From Croceicoccus sp. YJ47 (GTDB lineage: Bacteria > Pseudomonadota > Alphaproteobacteria > Sphingomonadales > Sphingomonadaceae), in NCBI RefSeq assembly GCF_016745095.1, contig NZ_CP067087.1:1724501-1788500 (forward strand): DNA of 64,000 bases. Direction: 5' to 3'. The stretch's first letter is position 1, and every line of letters starts with the position of its first letter. The position numbers and the translations under genes are program-made. Below, one piece after another: positions 8,986-18,434 of the stretch. Under the pieces are notes generated by a model. The model was not told the origin of the DNA. It made no database searches and saw nothing but the letters and a program-made list of their open reading frames with translations.

Positions 8986-11610
8986 TCAATCGGCGGCCTC
9001 GCGCTTCAACCGGTAGAGCATGTCGAGCGCATCGCGCGGCGACAGCGCATCGACGTCGAGCGCGGCGAGCGTGTCGCGCAGCGTGTCGCACTGCTGCTCC
9101 TCCGCTTCGGCGGCGGCAGCGAACAGCGGCAATTCGCCCAGCCCCGCCGCGAGCCCGCCCGTTTCCGCGCGTCCTTTCTCCAGCTTTTCCAGCACTTTTT
9201 TCGCCCGCGCGATGACGGGCGCGGGCACACCCGCCAGCCGCGCAACCGCAAGCCCGTAGCTGCGATCCGCCGGCCCCTCCGCCAGCTCGTGCAGGAGGAC
9301 GAGATCGCCCTTCCACTCCCGCGCGCGGACATGGTGGAGCGACAATGCCTCGCATGTTTCGGCAAGGCGCGAAAGTTCATGGTAATGCGTCGCGAACAGG
9401 CACCGGCACCCCACCATGCCATGCATGCTTTCCGCCACCGCCCACGCCAGCGCCAGCCCGTCATAGGTGGAGGTCCCGCGCCCGACCTCGTCGAGGATGA
9501 CGAAGCTGCGGTCGGTCGCCTGCGACAGGATGGCGGCGGTTTCCACCATTTCGACCATGAAGGTGGAGCGCCCCTTCGCCAGATTGTCCGACGCGCCGAC
9601 CCGGCTGAACAACCGGTCGACGAGGCCGATCGTCGCGCTCTCGGCCGGCACGAAACCGCCCGCCTGCGCGAGCAGGACGATCAGCGCGTTTTGCCGCAGG
9701 AATGTCGATTTGCCGCCCATGTTCGGCCCGCCGATGAGCCAGAGCCGGTCCGTGTCCGACAGCGCGCAATCATTGGCGACGAAACGGTCCCGCCCCTTGG
9801 CCAGCGCGGCCTCCACCACCGGGTGCCGCCCGCCGCGAATGTCGAGGCAGGGGGCATCGGCGATGTCGGGCCGCACCCATCCGCCCTCCGCGGCGCGCTC
9901 CGCCTGTCCTGCGCACACGTCGATCCGGGCGAGCGCATGGGCCGTGGCGGCGATCTCGCCGGCAAGGGCGGCGGTCATCGCGACCAGCTCCTCGAAATGC
10001 GCATCCTCGGCGGCGAGCGCGCGTCCGCCGGCCTCGGCAATGCGGCTCGCCTGTTCGTGGAGGGCCAGCGCGTTGAAGCGGACCGCGCTCTGCATCGTCT
10101 GCCGATGGGTAAAGCCGCTGTCCGCCGCCATCAGTGCATCGGCATGGCGCGAAGGCACCTCGATGAAATAGCCGAGCACGCCATTGTGCTTGATCCTGAG
10201 CGCGGCGATGCCGGTCGTATCGCGGTAATCCTGTTCGAGCGCGGCGATGGCCTGCCGCCCGTTCTTTGCGATGTCGCGCAATTCGTCGAGCGCGGCATCG
10301 TAACCCTTCGCGATATAGCCGCCCTGTGCCCGCTCGGTCGGCGGCGTTTCGATCAGCGCGCGCAGAAGCGTTTCCACCAGGGCGCCATGGCCGGTGAGCG
10401 CAGGGCGAAGCCGTTCGAACAGCGCCGGACGCTCGCCCATTTCCTCCAGCAGCAGGTGAAGATCGTAGGCGAGGCCGAGCCCGTCGCGAATTTGCCCGAG
10501 GTCGCGCGGGCTGCCCCGCCCGGCGACCACCCGGCCGAGCGCGCGCGCAATATCGGGCAGGCCGCGCATCAACCCGCGCAGATCCTCGCGCAGCAGGGCA
10601 TCGCCGTAAAGCCGGTCCACCGCCGCCAGCCGTTCGCGGATCGCATCCGCCTCGGCCAGCGGGGCGGACAGATCCTCGGCGAGCAGGCGCGCGCCCGCCC
10701 CGGTCAGGCACCTGTCGACGCAATCGATCAGGCTGCCCGAACGCGTGCCCGATGCCGATTGCAGAATTTCGAGACTGGCCCGCGTCGCCTCGTCCATGGC
10801 GAGATGGCCGTCCGCCGCCCGCGCCTGTGGGGGCAGCAGCAGCGGCAATTGCCCGCGTCCGACATGGTCGAGATAGGCAATCAGCCCGCCTGCCGCCGCC
10901 AGCGCCGCCCGGTCGAACGCGCCGAACCCGTCGAGCGTCGACACCCCGTGCAGCGATGTCAGCCGCGCCTCCCCCCTGTCGGAGGCAAACTCCGCCGCCG
11001 GGCGCGCGGTGGCATCGGCGGGCGCGCCATCGGGTGCGAATTCCCACCCTTCCGGCACGACGATCTCGCTCGCCCCGATCCGCGACAGCGCCGCCGCGAC
11101 GCCGCCCGCCTCGTGACTTTCGAGGATCATCGACCCTGTCGAAATGTCCACCGCCGCGATACCCACCCGGTCGCGCAGCGGCGCCAGCGCGACCAGCATG
11201 TTGGCCCTGCGCGATTCGAGCAGATTATCCTCGGTCAGCGTGCCGGCGGTCACGAAGCGCACGATGTCCCGCCGGACCAGCACCTTGGAGCCGCCACCCT
11301 CGCGCTTGGTGCGCTCTTTCGCTTCGGCCGGGGTTTCGACCTGTTCGGCGATGGCGACCCGGCACCCTGCACGGATCAGCCGGGCAAGATAGCTTTCCGC
11401 CGCATGCACCGGCACACCGCACATCGGCACCGGCGCGCCATCGTGTTCGCCCCGGCTCGTCAAGGCGATGTCGAGCACGGCGGCGGCGCGGCGCGCATCG
11501 TCGAAAAACAGTTCGAAGAAATCGCCCATGCGATAGAACAGCAGGCAATCGCCGGCCTGGCTCTTCAACGCGAGATATTGCGCCATCATCGGGGTGGGGC
11601 CGCCTGCCAT
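8986..11610 (-). CDS. mutS: DNA mismatch repair protein MutS
   Basis: Recognises base mismatches and recruits MutL; 874 residues from the ATG at 11610. The N-terminal mismatch-binding domain has YRMGDFFELFFDDA, with the F-x-E wedge as FFE. The ATPase has Walker A GPNMGGKSTFLRQN, Walker B and signature DEVGRGTSTYDGLAL, and FATHYHEL. The frame is open a further 26 codons upstream (to 11688), but that stretch is Arg/Cys-rich and does not resemble MutS. It is divergent from maeB across a gap that contains a 9-bp dyad. Confidence 0.97.
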   Translation of the reverse strand: MAGGPTPMMAQYLALKSQAGDCLLFYRMGDFFELFFDDARRAAAVLDIALTSRGEHDGAPVPMCGVPVHAAESYLARLIRAGCRVAIAEQVETPAEAKERTKREGGGSKVLVRRDIVRFVTAGTLTEDNLLESRRANMLVALAPLRDRVGIAAVDISTGSMILESHEAGGVAAALSRIGASEIVVPEGWEFAPDGAPADATARPAAEFASDRGEARLTSLHGVSTLDGFGAFDRAALAAAGGLIAYLDHVGRGQLPLLLPPQARAADGHLAMDEATRASLEILQSASGTRSGSLIDCVDRCLTGAGARLLAEDLSAPLAEADAIRERLAAVDRLYGDALLREDLRGLMRGLPDIARALGRVVAGRGSPRDLGQIRDGLGLAYDLHLLLEEMGERPALFERLRPALTGHGALVETLLRALIETPPTERAQGGYIAKGYDAALDELRDIAKNGRQAIAALEQDYRDTTGIAALRIKHNGVLGYFIEVPSRHADALMAADSGFTHRQTMQSAVRFNALALHEQASRIAEAGGRALAAEDAHFEELVAMTAALAGEIAATAHALARIDVCAGQAERAAEGGWVRPDIADAPCLDIRGGRHPVVEAALAKGRDRFVANDCALSDTDRLWLIGGPNMGGKSTFLRQNALIVLLAQAGGFVPAESATIGLVDRLFSRVGASDNLAKGRSTFMVEMVETAAILSQATDRSFVILDEVGRGTSTYDGLALAWAVAESMHGMVGCRCLFATHYHELSRLAETCEALSLHHVRAREWKGDLVLLHELAEGPADRSYGLAVARLAGVPAPVIARAKKVLEKLEKGRAETGGLAAGLGELPLFAAAAEAEEQQCDTLRDTLAALDVDALSPRDALDMLYRLKREAAD

Positions 11611-11705
11611 GCCGCATCGCGTAGCGCAGCATGCGCGATTCGCCAAAGCCGGGCGTTTGGCTATCCCCCGCCGAAAAAGCCGGCACAATCGAAAACTTGG
11701 GCGCG

Positions 11706-11740
11706 CGCCCTATCCCGAACGCGATTTGCGCGATAGGGCG
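11706..11740. promoter_or_regulatory. 9-bp dyad between mutS and maeB
   Basis: CGCCCTATC (11706-11714) and GATAGGGCG (11732-11740) are perfect inverted copies separated by 17 bases. The dyad lies between the divergent mutS and maeB genes, about 30 bases before the maeB start. It could be an operator for either gene or a structure in the maeB leader. There is no T-run, so an intrinsic terminator is unlikely. Confidence 0.4.
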
Positions 11741-11772
11741 TATTAGTAGGTGAATTCCAACGGGAGGCCATT

Positions 11773-14042
11773 TTGGCGAATGACGGCGACAATCGGAACA
11801 GCAGCTTTACCGAGCGTGAGGCGCTGTTCTACCATTCCACGATCCGACCCGGAAAGATCGAGATCGTCGCGTCGAAGCCCATGGCGACGCAGCGTGATCT
11901 CAGCCTCGCCTACTCCCCCGGCGTCGCCGCACCCGTGCAGGCCATCGCCGACGATCCGTCGACCGCGGCGATCTATACCGCGCGCTCCAACCTCGTCGCG
12001 GTGATTTCCAACGGCACGGCCATTCTCGGCATGGGCAATCTCGGCGCGCTGGCGTCGAAGCCTGTGATGGAGGGCAAGGCCGTGCTCTTCAAGCGTTTCG
12101 CCGACGTCGATTCCATCGACATCGAGCTCGCGACCGAGGATCCCGAGGCGTTCATCAACGCCGTCGCGCTGATGGAGCCGAGCTTTGGCGGCATCAATCT
12201 TGAGGATATCAAGGCGCCCGAATGCTTCATCATCGAGCAGGCGCTTCGCGAACGCATGAACATTCCCGTCATGCACGACGATCAGCACGGCACCGCGATC
12301 ATCGCGCCCGCCGGACTCATCAATGCGCTGCACCTCACCGGGCGCAGGATGGAGGACGTGAAGATGGTCGTGAACGGCGCAGGCGCGTCGGCCATCGCGT
12401 GTACCGCTCTCATCAAGGCGATGGGCGTGCGGCATGAAAACGTCATCATGTGCGACCGCTCCGGCCCGATCTATCCCGGCCGCGACGATGTGGACCAATG
12501 GAAATCGGCCCACGCCGTCGAAACCGACAAGCGCAGCCTCGAAGAGGCGCTGGTCGGGGCCGACATCTTCCTCGGCCTGTCGGCGGCGGGCGCACTGAAG
12601 CCCGAATGGGTGGCAAAGATGAACGACCGGCCGATCATCTTTGCCATGGCCAATCCGGAGCCCGAAATCCGCCCCGAACTGGCGCGTGCGGTCAAGCCCA
12701 ATGCCATCATCGCCACCGGCCGTTCGGATTATCCGAACCAGGTGAACAACGTGCTCGGCTTCCCCTTCATCTTCCGCGGCGCGCTCGACGTGCGGGCAAC
12801 CGCCATCAACGAGGAGATGAAGATCGCCGCCGCCGAGGCCATCGCGGAACTCGCCCGCGAACGCGTGCCGGAAGAAGTCGCCGCGGCCTATGGCGTCGAT
12901 CATCAGTTCGGCGAGGATTACATCATCCCCGCCCCGTTCGATCCGCGCTTGATGGAGCGGGTGTCCGCCGCCGTCGCGAAGGCGGCGATGGATTCGGGCG
13001 TCGCGCAGGGCAGCATCGAGGATTTCGACGCCTACAAGATGTCGCTCAAGGCGCGGCTCAACCCCACCACCTCGGTCCTGACCAAGGTGTACGAGAACCT
13101 GCAGAAGAACCCGAAACGCGTCGTCTTTGCCGAGGCGGAGGAGGATGTCGTCATCCGCGCCGCGATTCAGTTCCGCGATTTCGGCTATGGCGAACCCGTG
13201 CTGGTAGGGCGTACCGGCGCGGTGTGCGACAAGCTGCGCGAGCTGGGCGTCGACGATCCCGAAAGCTTCGAGATCCAGAATTCCGCCGATAGCGAGCATG
13301 TGCCCGCCATGGTCGATTTCCTGTACGAACGGCTCCAGCGGCGCGGCTATACCGAACGCGACGTGCGCCGCATGGTGAACCAGGACCGCAACGTGTTCGC
13401 CTCGCTGCTGCTCGCGCTGGACAAGGGCGATGCGATGATCACGGGCCTCACCCGCCCGTTTGCACAGACCGCGCGCGAAGTGGCGCTGGTCCTCGATGCG
13501 AAGCCGGGCGAGGTGCAATTCGGCGTCCACCTGATGCTGGGCAAGAATTACACCGTGTTCCTCGCCGATACGACGATCAACGAACGTCCCGATGCGAAGA
13601 TGCTCGCCCATATCGCGAAGGAAACGGCCAAGGTCGCCCGGCGGCTCGGCCATGAACCGCGCGTGGCGTTCCTGTCCTATTCCACCTTCGGGAATCCGTC
13701 GGGCAAATGGCTGGAGAACATCCGCGACGCGGTGCACATCCTCGACGAGGAGGATCCCGGCTTCGAATACGAAGGCGAAATGGCGCCCGATGCCGCGCTC
13801 AACCCCGACGTCATGAAGCTTTATCCGTTCAGCCGGCTGTCCTCGCTACCAACGTGCTCATCATGCCGGGGCTGCAATCGGCGAACCTGTCGGCGAAACT
13901 GCTGCGCGAACTGGCGGGTGCGTCGACCATCGGCCCGATGCTGATCGGCATGGAAAAGCCGGTGCAGATCGCGCCGATGACCAGCATCGCGCCCGAAGTG
14001 CTGACCCTCGCTGTGCTCGCCGCGGCCGAGGTGGTGGGGTAA
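11773..14042 (+). pseudogene. maeB: NADP-dependent malic enzyme (MaeB type), frameshifted near its C-terminus
   Basis: Oxidatively decarboxylates malate to pyruvate. It has the MaeB layout: malic N-terminal domain (YSPGVAAPVQAI, FKRFADVDSIDIEL), NAD(P)-binding domain (DDQHGTAIIAPAGLINAL, then VVNGAGASAIACTALI) and a C-terminal phosphotransacetylase-like domain. The TTG at 11773 follows a GGGAGG ribosome site. The first frame runs into an unrelated Arg/Cys-rich tail and stops at 13944. The expected continuation NVLIMPGLQSANLSAKLL is in the next frame to 14042. One missing base around 13841-13850 explains both; adding one gives 756 residues, the family length. The catalytic domains are upstream of the lesion. 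Confidence 0.85.
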
Positions 14043-14050
14043 TCGCGGCC

Positions 14051-14082
14051 GGCGGGGCGGGGCGTTGCGCGCCCGCCCCGCC
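14051..14082. terminator. Strong G+C hairpin between convergent maeB and the stress protein gene
   Basis: GGCGGGGCGGG (14051-14061) and CCCGCCCCGCC (14072-14082) form a perfect 11-bp stem with a 10-base loop. It lies between two convergent genes, where a bidirectional terminator is expected. Neither side has a T-run, so it would be a weak or Rho-assisted terminator. Confidence 0.45.
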
Positions 14083-14090
14083 GCCCGCGT

Positions 14091-14540
14091 TCATGCGATC
14101 TCGAAGTCGCCTTCGTCCTCGCCATCCCAATAGGCCGCGCGGCTGGCCGCCACGTGCAGCATGACCACGCCGTCGGTGTCGATCCCGTCCTCGAACCAGC
14201 GATCGAGTTCGTCGACCCAGTGTTCGGCAAACGCGGCCTTGTCGCGCACGATCTTCGCCTCGCCCTCGATCGCGATGAAGATGCCGGGCGCGCCATCGGG
14301 CGATCCCTTGCCCTGGAGCGACAGGCCGACGTTCGGATCGGCCTCGATATCCTCCACCATGCGGGATTTTTCCCAGGTGAAATAATAGCTGTCGCCGTCG
14401 TAATCGACCTGGCGGTTGTTGCTCATCGGACGGGCGCCGATCCGGCCACCCTTCGTATGGGTGTTGAGCATGACGAAATCGATGTCCTTCATCGCCTTTG
14501 CGATATGGTCGAGATGATGTGCCGTGTCTGTTTGCGCCAT
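14091..14540 (-). CDS. General stress protein, pyridoxamine 5'-phosphate oxidase-like
   Basis: A 149-residue split-barrel flavin-binding protein of the general stress protein 26 type. The N-terminal half has MLNTHTKGGRIGARPMS and the middle has YYFTWEKSRMVEDIEADPNV, both typical of this family. These proteins bind FMN or FAD, and the substrate is unknown. It lies downstream of nth on the same strand with a 64-base gap, and is convergent with maeB across the hairpin. Confidence 0.9.
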   Translation of the reverse strand: MAQTDTAHHLDHIAKAMKDIDFVMLNTHTKGGRIGARPMSNNRQVDYDGDSYYFTWEKSRMVEDIEADPNVGLSLQGKGSPDGAPGIFIAIEGEAKIVRDKAAFAEHWVDELDRWFEDGIDTDGVVMLHVAASRAAYWDGEDEGDFEIA

Positions 14541-14604
14541 GGTCGTTCCTTTGCTGGATAGACCGTGGAAACGGGCGGGACGGGCGCCCCGTTCCGCAGC
14601 GCGC

Positions 14605-15255
14605 CTACCGCTTCGCCGGTTTTTCCATCACCTTGCCGCGAAAGCTGCACAGATCCGCCACGGTGCAGCGCCAACATTCGGGCGTGCGCGCCTTGCAGAC
14701 ATAGCGGCCATGCAGGATGAGCCAGTGATGCGCACCCATGCGGAACGGGCCGGGCACCCGCTTTTCAAGCTTTGCCTCGACCGCTTCGGGGGTTTTTCCC
14801 TTGGCAAGGCCGGTGCGGTTGCCGACGCGGAAGATATGGGTATCGACGGCGAAGGTTTCCTGCCCGAACCAGCAATTGAGCACCACATTCGCGGTCTTGC
14901 GCCCGACGCCGGGCAGGCGGACGAGATCCTCCCGCGTATCGGGAACCGTGCCGCCATAGTCCTCCACCAGGAGACGGGAGAGCGCGATGACGTTCTTCGC
15001 CTTGGAATTATAGAGGCCGATGGTCTTGATATGCTCTTTCAGCCCGTCCTCGCCGAGGTCGAGCATCTGCTGCGGCGTTTCCACCTTTGCGAAAAGCGCG
15101 CGCGTCGCCTTGTTCACCCCGACATCGGTGGCCTGCGCCGACAGGGCGACCGCGACGACGAGTTGAAAGGCATTGCCATATTCCAGCTCGGTTTCGGGAT
15201 CGGGATTGTCTTCGGCGAGGCGGCGGAAGAATTCGAAGATCTGGTCCCTGGTCAT
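14605..15255 (-). CDS. nth: Endonuclease III
   Basis: DNA glycosylase/AP lyase that removes oxidised pyrimidines; 216 residues. The helix-hairpin-helix segment LPGVGRKTANVVLN contains the catalytic Lys, and VDTHIFRVGNRTGL the catalytic Asp. The C-terminal [4Fe-4S] site is CKARTPECWRCTVADLC, spacing C-x6-C-x2-C-x5-C. The gene follows dapB on the same strand after four bases, so the two are very likely co-transcribed. Confidence 0.97.
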   Translation of the reverse strand: MTRDQIFEFFRRLAEDNPDPETELEYGNAFQLVVAVALSAQATDVGVNKATRALFAKVETPQQMLDLGEDGLKEHIKTIGLYNSKAKNVIALSRLLVEDYGGTVPDTREDLVRLPGVGRKTANVVLNCWFGQETFAVDTHIFRVGNRTGLAKGKTPEAVEAKLEKRVPGPFRMGAHHWLILHGRYVCKARTPECWRCTVADLCSFRGKVMEKPAKR

Positions 15256-15259
15256 CGGA

Positions 15260-15991
15260 TCAAAGGTCCAGCACCTCCGGCATGGTATAGCGTCCCGCGG
15301 CCCGCCCGATCAGCCATTCGGCCCCGCGCACCGCACCGCGCGCGAAGATCATGCGATTTTCCGCGCCATGCGACAATGTGATGCGCTCCTCCTCGCCGGC
15401 GAAGATCACGCTATGCTCGCCCGCGACCGTTCCCCCGCGCAGGGCTGCAAAGCCGATGGCGCCCTCGGCCCGGCGGCCGGTATGGCCGTCGCGCCCGCGC
15501 TCGCTCTGCGTCGCGAGGTCGATGCCGCGCCCGCGCGCCGCCGCCTCGCCCAGCAAAAGTGCGGTGCCCGATGGCGCATCGACCTTGTTCCGATGGTGCA
15601 TTTCCACGATCTCGACATCGAAATCCGGGCCGAGCCGGGCGGCCGCCTCCTCCACCAGATGGGCGAGCATCGTCACGCCGAGCGAGGTATTGCCGGTTTG
15701 CAGCACCGCAATATCGCGCGCCGCAGCGTCGATGGCGGCGTGGTGCGCATGGCCAAGGCCGGTCGTCCCGATCAGCACGGCGGCCCCGCCCGCCACTGCC
15801 GCATCGAGCGTCGCGGCAAGCGCATCGGGCGAGGAAAAATCGACGAGCGCGTCGCTGTCGCGGGAAAGGGCGGCGATGTCGCCGGTATCGCGATCGACCC
15901 CGCCGGTGCATTCGTGGCCGGATGCGGCGATCGCGCTGGCCAGTGCCTGCCCCATGCGGCCGTTGATTCCGACGATGCCGATCCGTGCCAT
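15260..15991 (-). CDS. dapB: 4-hydroxy-tetrahydrodipicolinate reductase
   Basis: NAD(P)H-dependent enzyme of the diaminopimelate/lysine pathway; 243 residues. It has the nucleotide-binding start IGIVGINGRMGQAL, LIGTTGL near residue 92, and the family signature EIVEMHHRNKVDAPSGTA with the catalytic His and Lys. The ATG at 15991 gives the standard N-terminus (MARIGIVG). The frame is open further upstream but runs antisense through the sirtuin gene there. It is divergent from the sirtuin. dapE, another gene of the pathway, lies at 18435. Confidence 0.96.
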   Translation of the reverse strand: MARIGIVGINGRMGQALASAIAASGHECTGGVDRDTGDIAALSRDSDALVDFSSPDALAATLDAAVAGGAAVLIGTTGLGHAHHAAIDAAARDIAVLQTGNTSLGVTMLAHLVEEAAARLGPDFDVEIVEMHHRNKVDAPSGTALLLGEAAARGRGIDLATQSERGRDGHTGRRAEGAIGFAALRGGTVAGEHSVIFAGEEERITLSHGAENRMIFARGAVRGAEWLIGRAAGRYTMPEVLDL

Positions 15992-16039
15992 GTGTTTTGC
16001 CTTTTGCCTTGATGCGTGTTGTCGTGCTTCATGGGGGAC

Positions 16040-16759
16040 ATGAACGACAACATCAACGCATTGCGGAACATCGTCATCCTCACCGGCGCGGGCGTGTCCG
16101 CCGAAAGCGGCATCGACACGTTCCGCAGCGCCGGCGGATTGTGGGAGCAGCACCGGGTCGAGGATGTCGCCACGCCCGAAGGGTTCGCCCGCGACCCCGA
16201 TCTCGTCCTCCGCTTCTACGACATGCGGCGCGAAGCGATCCAGACGAAGGAGCCGAACCCGGCCCACCATGCGCTGGCCCGGCTCGACCGCGAATTCGAC
16301 GGCGAATTGCTGATCGTGACGCAGAACGTGGACGATCTGCACGAACGGGCGGGCGCGAACCGCGTGCTCCACATGCATGGCGAACATCTCAATGCGTGGT
16401 GCACCGCGTGCGATGTGCGGAGCCGGTGGACCGGGACGCTGATCGACCGGCCCGCGTGCCCGGCCTGCGGGGAGGCGGCGCTCCGGCCCGATGTCGTGTG
16501 GTTCGGGGAAATGCCGTATGAGATGGAGCGGATCTATGCCGCGCTGCGCGAGGCGGATCTGTTCGTGTCGATCGGCACGTCGGGCGCGGTCTATCCCGCC
16601 GCGGGCTTCGTCCAGGAGGCAAAGGCGATGGGGGCGGCCACGCTGGAGCTGAATCTCGAACGCAGCCAGGGGTCGGGCTGGTTCGACGAAACCCGGCTTG
16701 GCCCGGCGGGGGTCATCGTGCCCGAATGGGTGGATTCGGTGCTGGCGCACGGGGCATAG
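16040..16759 (+). CDS. cobB: Sir2 family NAD-dependent protein deacylase
   Basis: NAD-dependent lysine deacylase; 239 residues. The Rossmann start is ILTGAGVSAESGIDTFRSAG, with TQNVDDLHERAG and the catalytic His in LHMHGEHL. A zinc ribbon is formed by CTAC and CPAC. FYDMRREAIQ contains the Tyr-x-x-Arg pair that class III (SIRT5-like) enzymes use for succinyl or malonyl groups, so desuccinylase activity is likely. The start could also be the ATG at 16031; both are three codons apart and neither has a well-spaced ribosome site. Confidence 0.92.
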   Translation: MNDNINALRNIVILTGAGVSAESGIDTFRSAGGLWEQHRVEDVATPEGFARDPDLVLRFYDMRREAIQTKEPNPAHHALARLDREFDGELLIVTQNVDDLHERAGANRVLHMHGEHLNAWCTACDVRSRWTGTLIDRPACPACGEAALRPDVVWFGEMPYEMERIYAALREADLFVSIGTSGAVYPAAGFVQEAKAMGAATLELNLERSQGSGWFDETRLGPAGVIVPEWVDSVLAHGA

Positions 16760-16791
16760 ACGCCTTACCGCGAGGGTTTCCTGATGAAAGG

Positions 16792-17103
16792 ATGATACGC
16801 TTGCGCCTGATACTGCTTCTTTCGTTCGTCGCGCTCACGGCCTGCGTAAAGCAGCAGGCGGTGCAGTCGGGCCTCACCGATGCGGGGGTGCGCACGCCGG
16901 TCGCGCGGTGCATGGCGGCGGAAATGGCCGATCGCCTGTCGGTCGCGCAATTGCGGAAACTGTCGCGGGCGAAGGCGCGCGATGGTGAACGGACCGAAAA
17001 CCTGACCATCGCCGATTATGTCGAGCGCGCCCGCCGCGTCGGCGACCCGAAGGTCATCGCGGTGACGGGCGCCGCCGCGGCCTATTGCTCCGCCACCCGG
17101 TAA
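16792..17103 (+). CDS. Small predicted lipoprotein of unknown function
   Basis: A 103-residue protein with a type II signal peptide: a short basic start, a hydrophobic core (LILLLSFVALTAC) and a lipobox ending in Cys at about residue 17. The mature part is mostly charged and helical (RKLSRAKARDGERTENLT), with two more Cys. GAAAGG lies just upstream of the ATG at 16792. It follows the sirtuin on the same strand and is convergent with the dicarboxylate carrier. No known domain is recognised. Confidence 0.75.
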   Translation: MIRLRLILLLSFVALTACVKQQAVQSGLTDAGVRTPVARCMAAEMADRLSVAQLRKLSRAKARDGERTENLTIADYVERARRVGDPKVIAVTGAAAAYCSATR

Positions 17104-17116
17104 GGGGCGCGGCGCC

Positions 17117-18355
17117 CTATACGTCGTCGGCGGAGATCATCTCACGCCGGTCGATCTCGCCCGTCATCACCGCCACGGTGGTCGCCACCGCCGCATCGCC
17201 CGACACATTGGTGGTGGTTCGCATCATGTCCATGATCCGGTCCACGCCAGCGACGAAGGCGATGGTTTCCAGCGGTACGCCGACCGCCCCGAACACCAGC
17301 GCCATCATGATGAGCCCCGCGCCCGGGATGCCCGCCGCCCCCACTGCGCCCAGCGTGGCGAGGATCGAAATCAGGAAATAATCGGCCCAGCTCAGATCCA
17401 CGCCGAAGATCTGCGCCCCGAACAGGGTGGCGAGCCCCAGATACATCGCCGTGCCGTTCATGTTGATCGTCGCGCCCAGTGACACGACGAAGCTCGCCAC
17501 CGAATTCGACACGCCCAGATTACGCTCGGCACAGCGCATCGTCACCGGCAGCGTCGCATTGGACGATGCGGTCGAATAGCTGACCGCCATGGCATCGATG
17601 ATCCCGCGAAAGAAATCGCGCACCGGAAGCCGGGCGAGGAACTTGATCATCGCCGAATACATGACGAAAATGATCAGCAGACAGCCCAGGTAATTGAGTG
17701 CGACCAGCTTCGACAAAGCGATCAGCGCGTCGAGTCCCAGCGTGCCGGCCACCCACGCCATCAGCGCGAATACGCCGAACGGGGTGAGTTCCATCACCAC
17801 CATCGTGACCTTCTGCATGATGACGGCGCCGCTATCGAACACCTTCTGTACCGGCGTGCCTTCGTCTGCGGCCATCAGGATGCCGATCCCGATGAGCAGC
17901 GAAAACACGATCAGCGGCAGCACGGAGACGTCGGCCATCACCTGCACCGGGCTTTCGGGCACGATGGACAGGATCATGTCCACCGCCGTCGTCGGCACCG
18001 GTTCGGGCACCGCGCCCATTTCGATGGCGGAGGTATCGACCCCTGCGCCCGGCGCCAGCACCGTGCCGAGGAACAGCCCCAGCCACACCGCGATCTGCCC
18101 CGTCACCACGAAGATCAGCATCGCGCGCCCGCCGACCGCGCCCAGCTTGCGAAGGTCGCCAATGGCCGCCACGCCCGATACCAGGCTGAAGAAGATGAGC
18201 GGCACGACGAGCATCTTGATCGACTTGATGAAGAAATCGCCGATCCACTTGATGCTTTCCGCACCCGGCCCCCACCACATGCCGACCGCCACGCCGAGGA
18301 TCAGCGCCGCGATCACCCGCTGCCACAAGGGTATGTTAAACCAGATACGGAACAT
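17117..18355 (-). CDS. Dicarboxylate/amino acid:cation symporter (DAACS family)
   Basis: Secondary transporter related to DctA and GltP that imports C4-dicarboxylates or acidic amino acids with Na+ or H+; 412 residues with about eight membrane helices plus re-entrant loops. Family signatures are SYSTASSNATLPVTMRCAE and SLGATINMNGTAMYLG, which form the substrate and cation sites. The ATG at 18355 follows GAGGGA and gives the standard N-terminus (FRIWFNIPLWQRVI). It is 79 bases downstream of dapE on the same strand. The exact substrate is not fixed by the sequence. Confidence 0.92.
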   Translation of the reverse strand: MFRIWFNIPLWQRVIAALILGVAVGMWWGPGAESIKWIGDFFIKSIKMLVVPLIFFSLVSGVAAIGDLRKLGAVGGRAMLIFVVTGQIAVWLGLFLGTVLAPGAGVDTSAIEMGAVPEPVPTTAVDMILSIVPESPVQVMADVSVLPLIVFSLLIGIGILMAADEGTPVQKVFDSGAVIMQKVTMVVMELTPFGVFALMAWVAGTLGLDALIALSKLVALNYLGCLLIIFVMYSAMIKFLARLPVRDFFRGIIDAMAVSYSTASSNATLPVTMRCAERNLGVSNSVASFVVSLGATINMNGTAMYLGLATLFGAQIFGVDLSWADYFLISILATLGAVGAAGIPGAGLIMMALVFGAVGVPLETIAFVAGVDRIMDMMRTTTNVSGDAAVATTVAVMTGEIDRREMISADDV

Positions 18356-18434
18356 GGGCTCGATCCCTCTCGCGCCTTGGAGCAAGCGGCCCTTGTGGCC
18401 TGCGCCGACGCGGCCCGCAAGTGGGCGGCGGCGG

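Noticed and set aside
9289-11736. Long plus-strand frame antisense to mutS
   Set aside because: MutS on the minus strand has all family motifs; the antisense translation is a shadow.
13841-13850. Programmed ribosomal frameshift in maeB
   Set aside because: No slippery heptamer or downstream structure is evident, and MaeB genes are normally continuous. One lost base accounts for the data.
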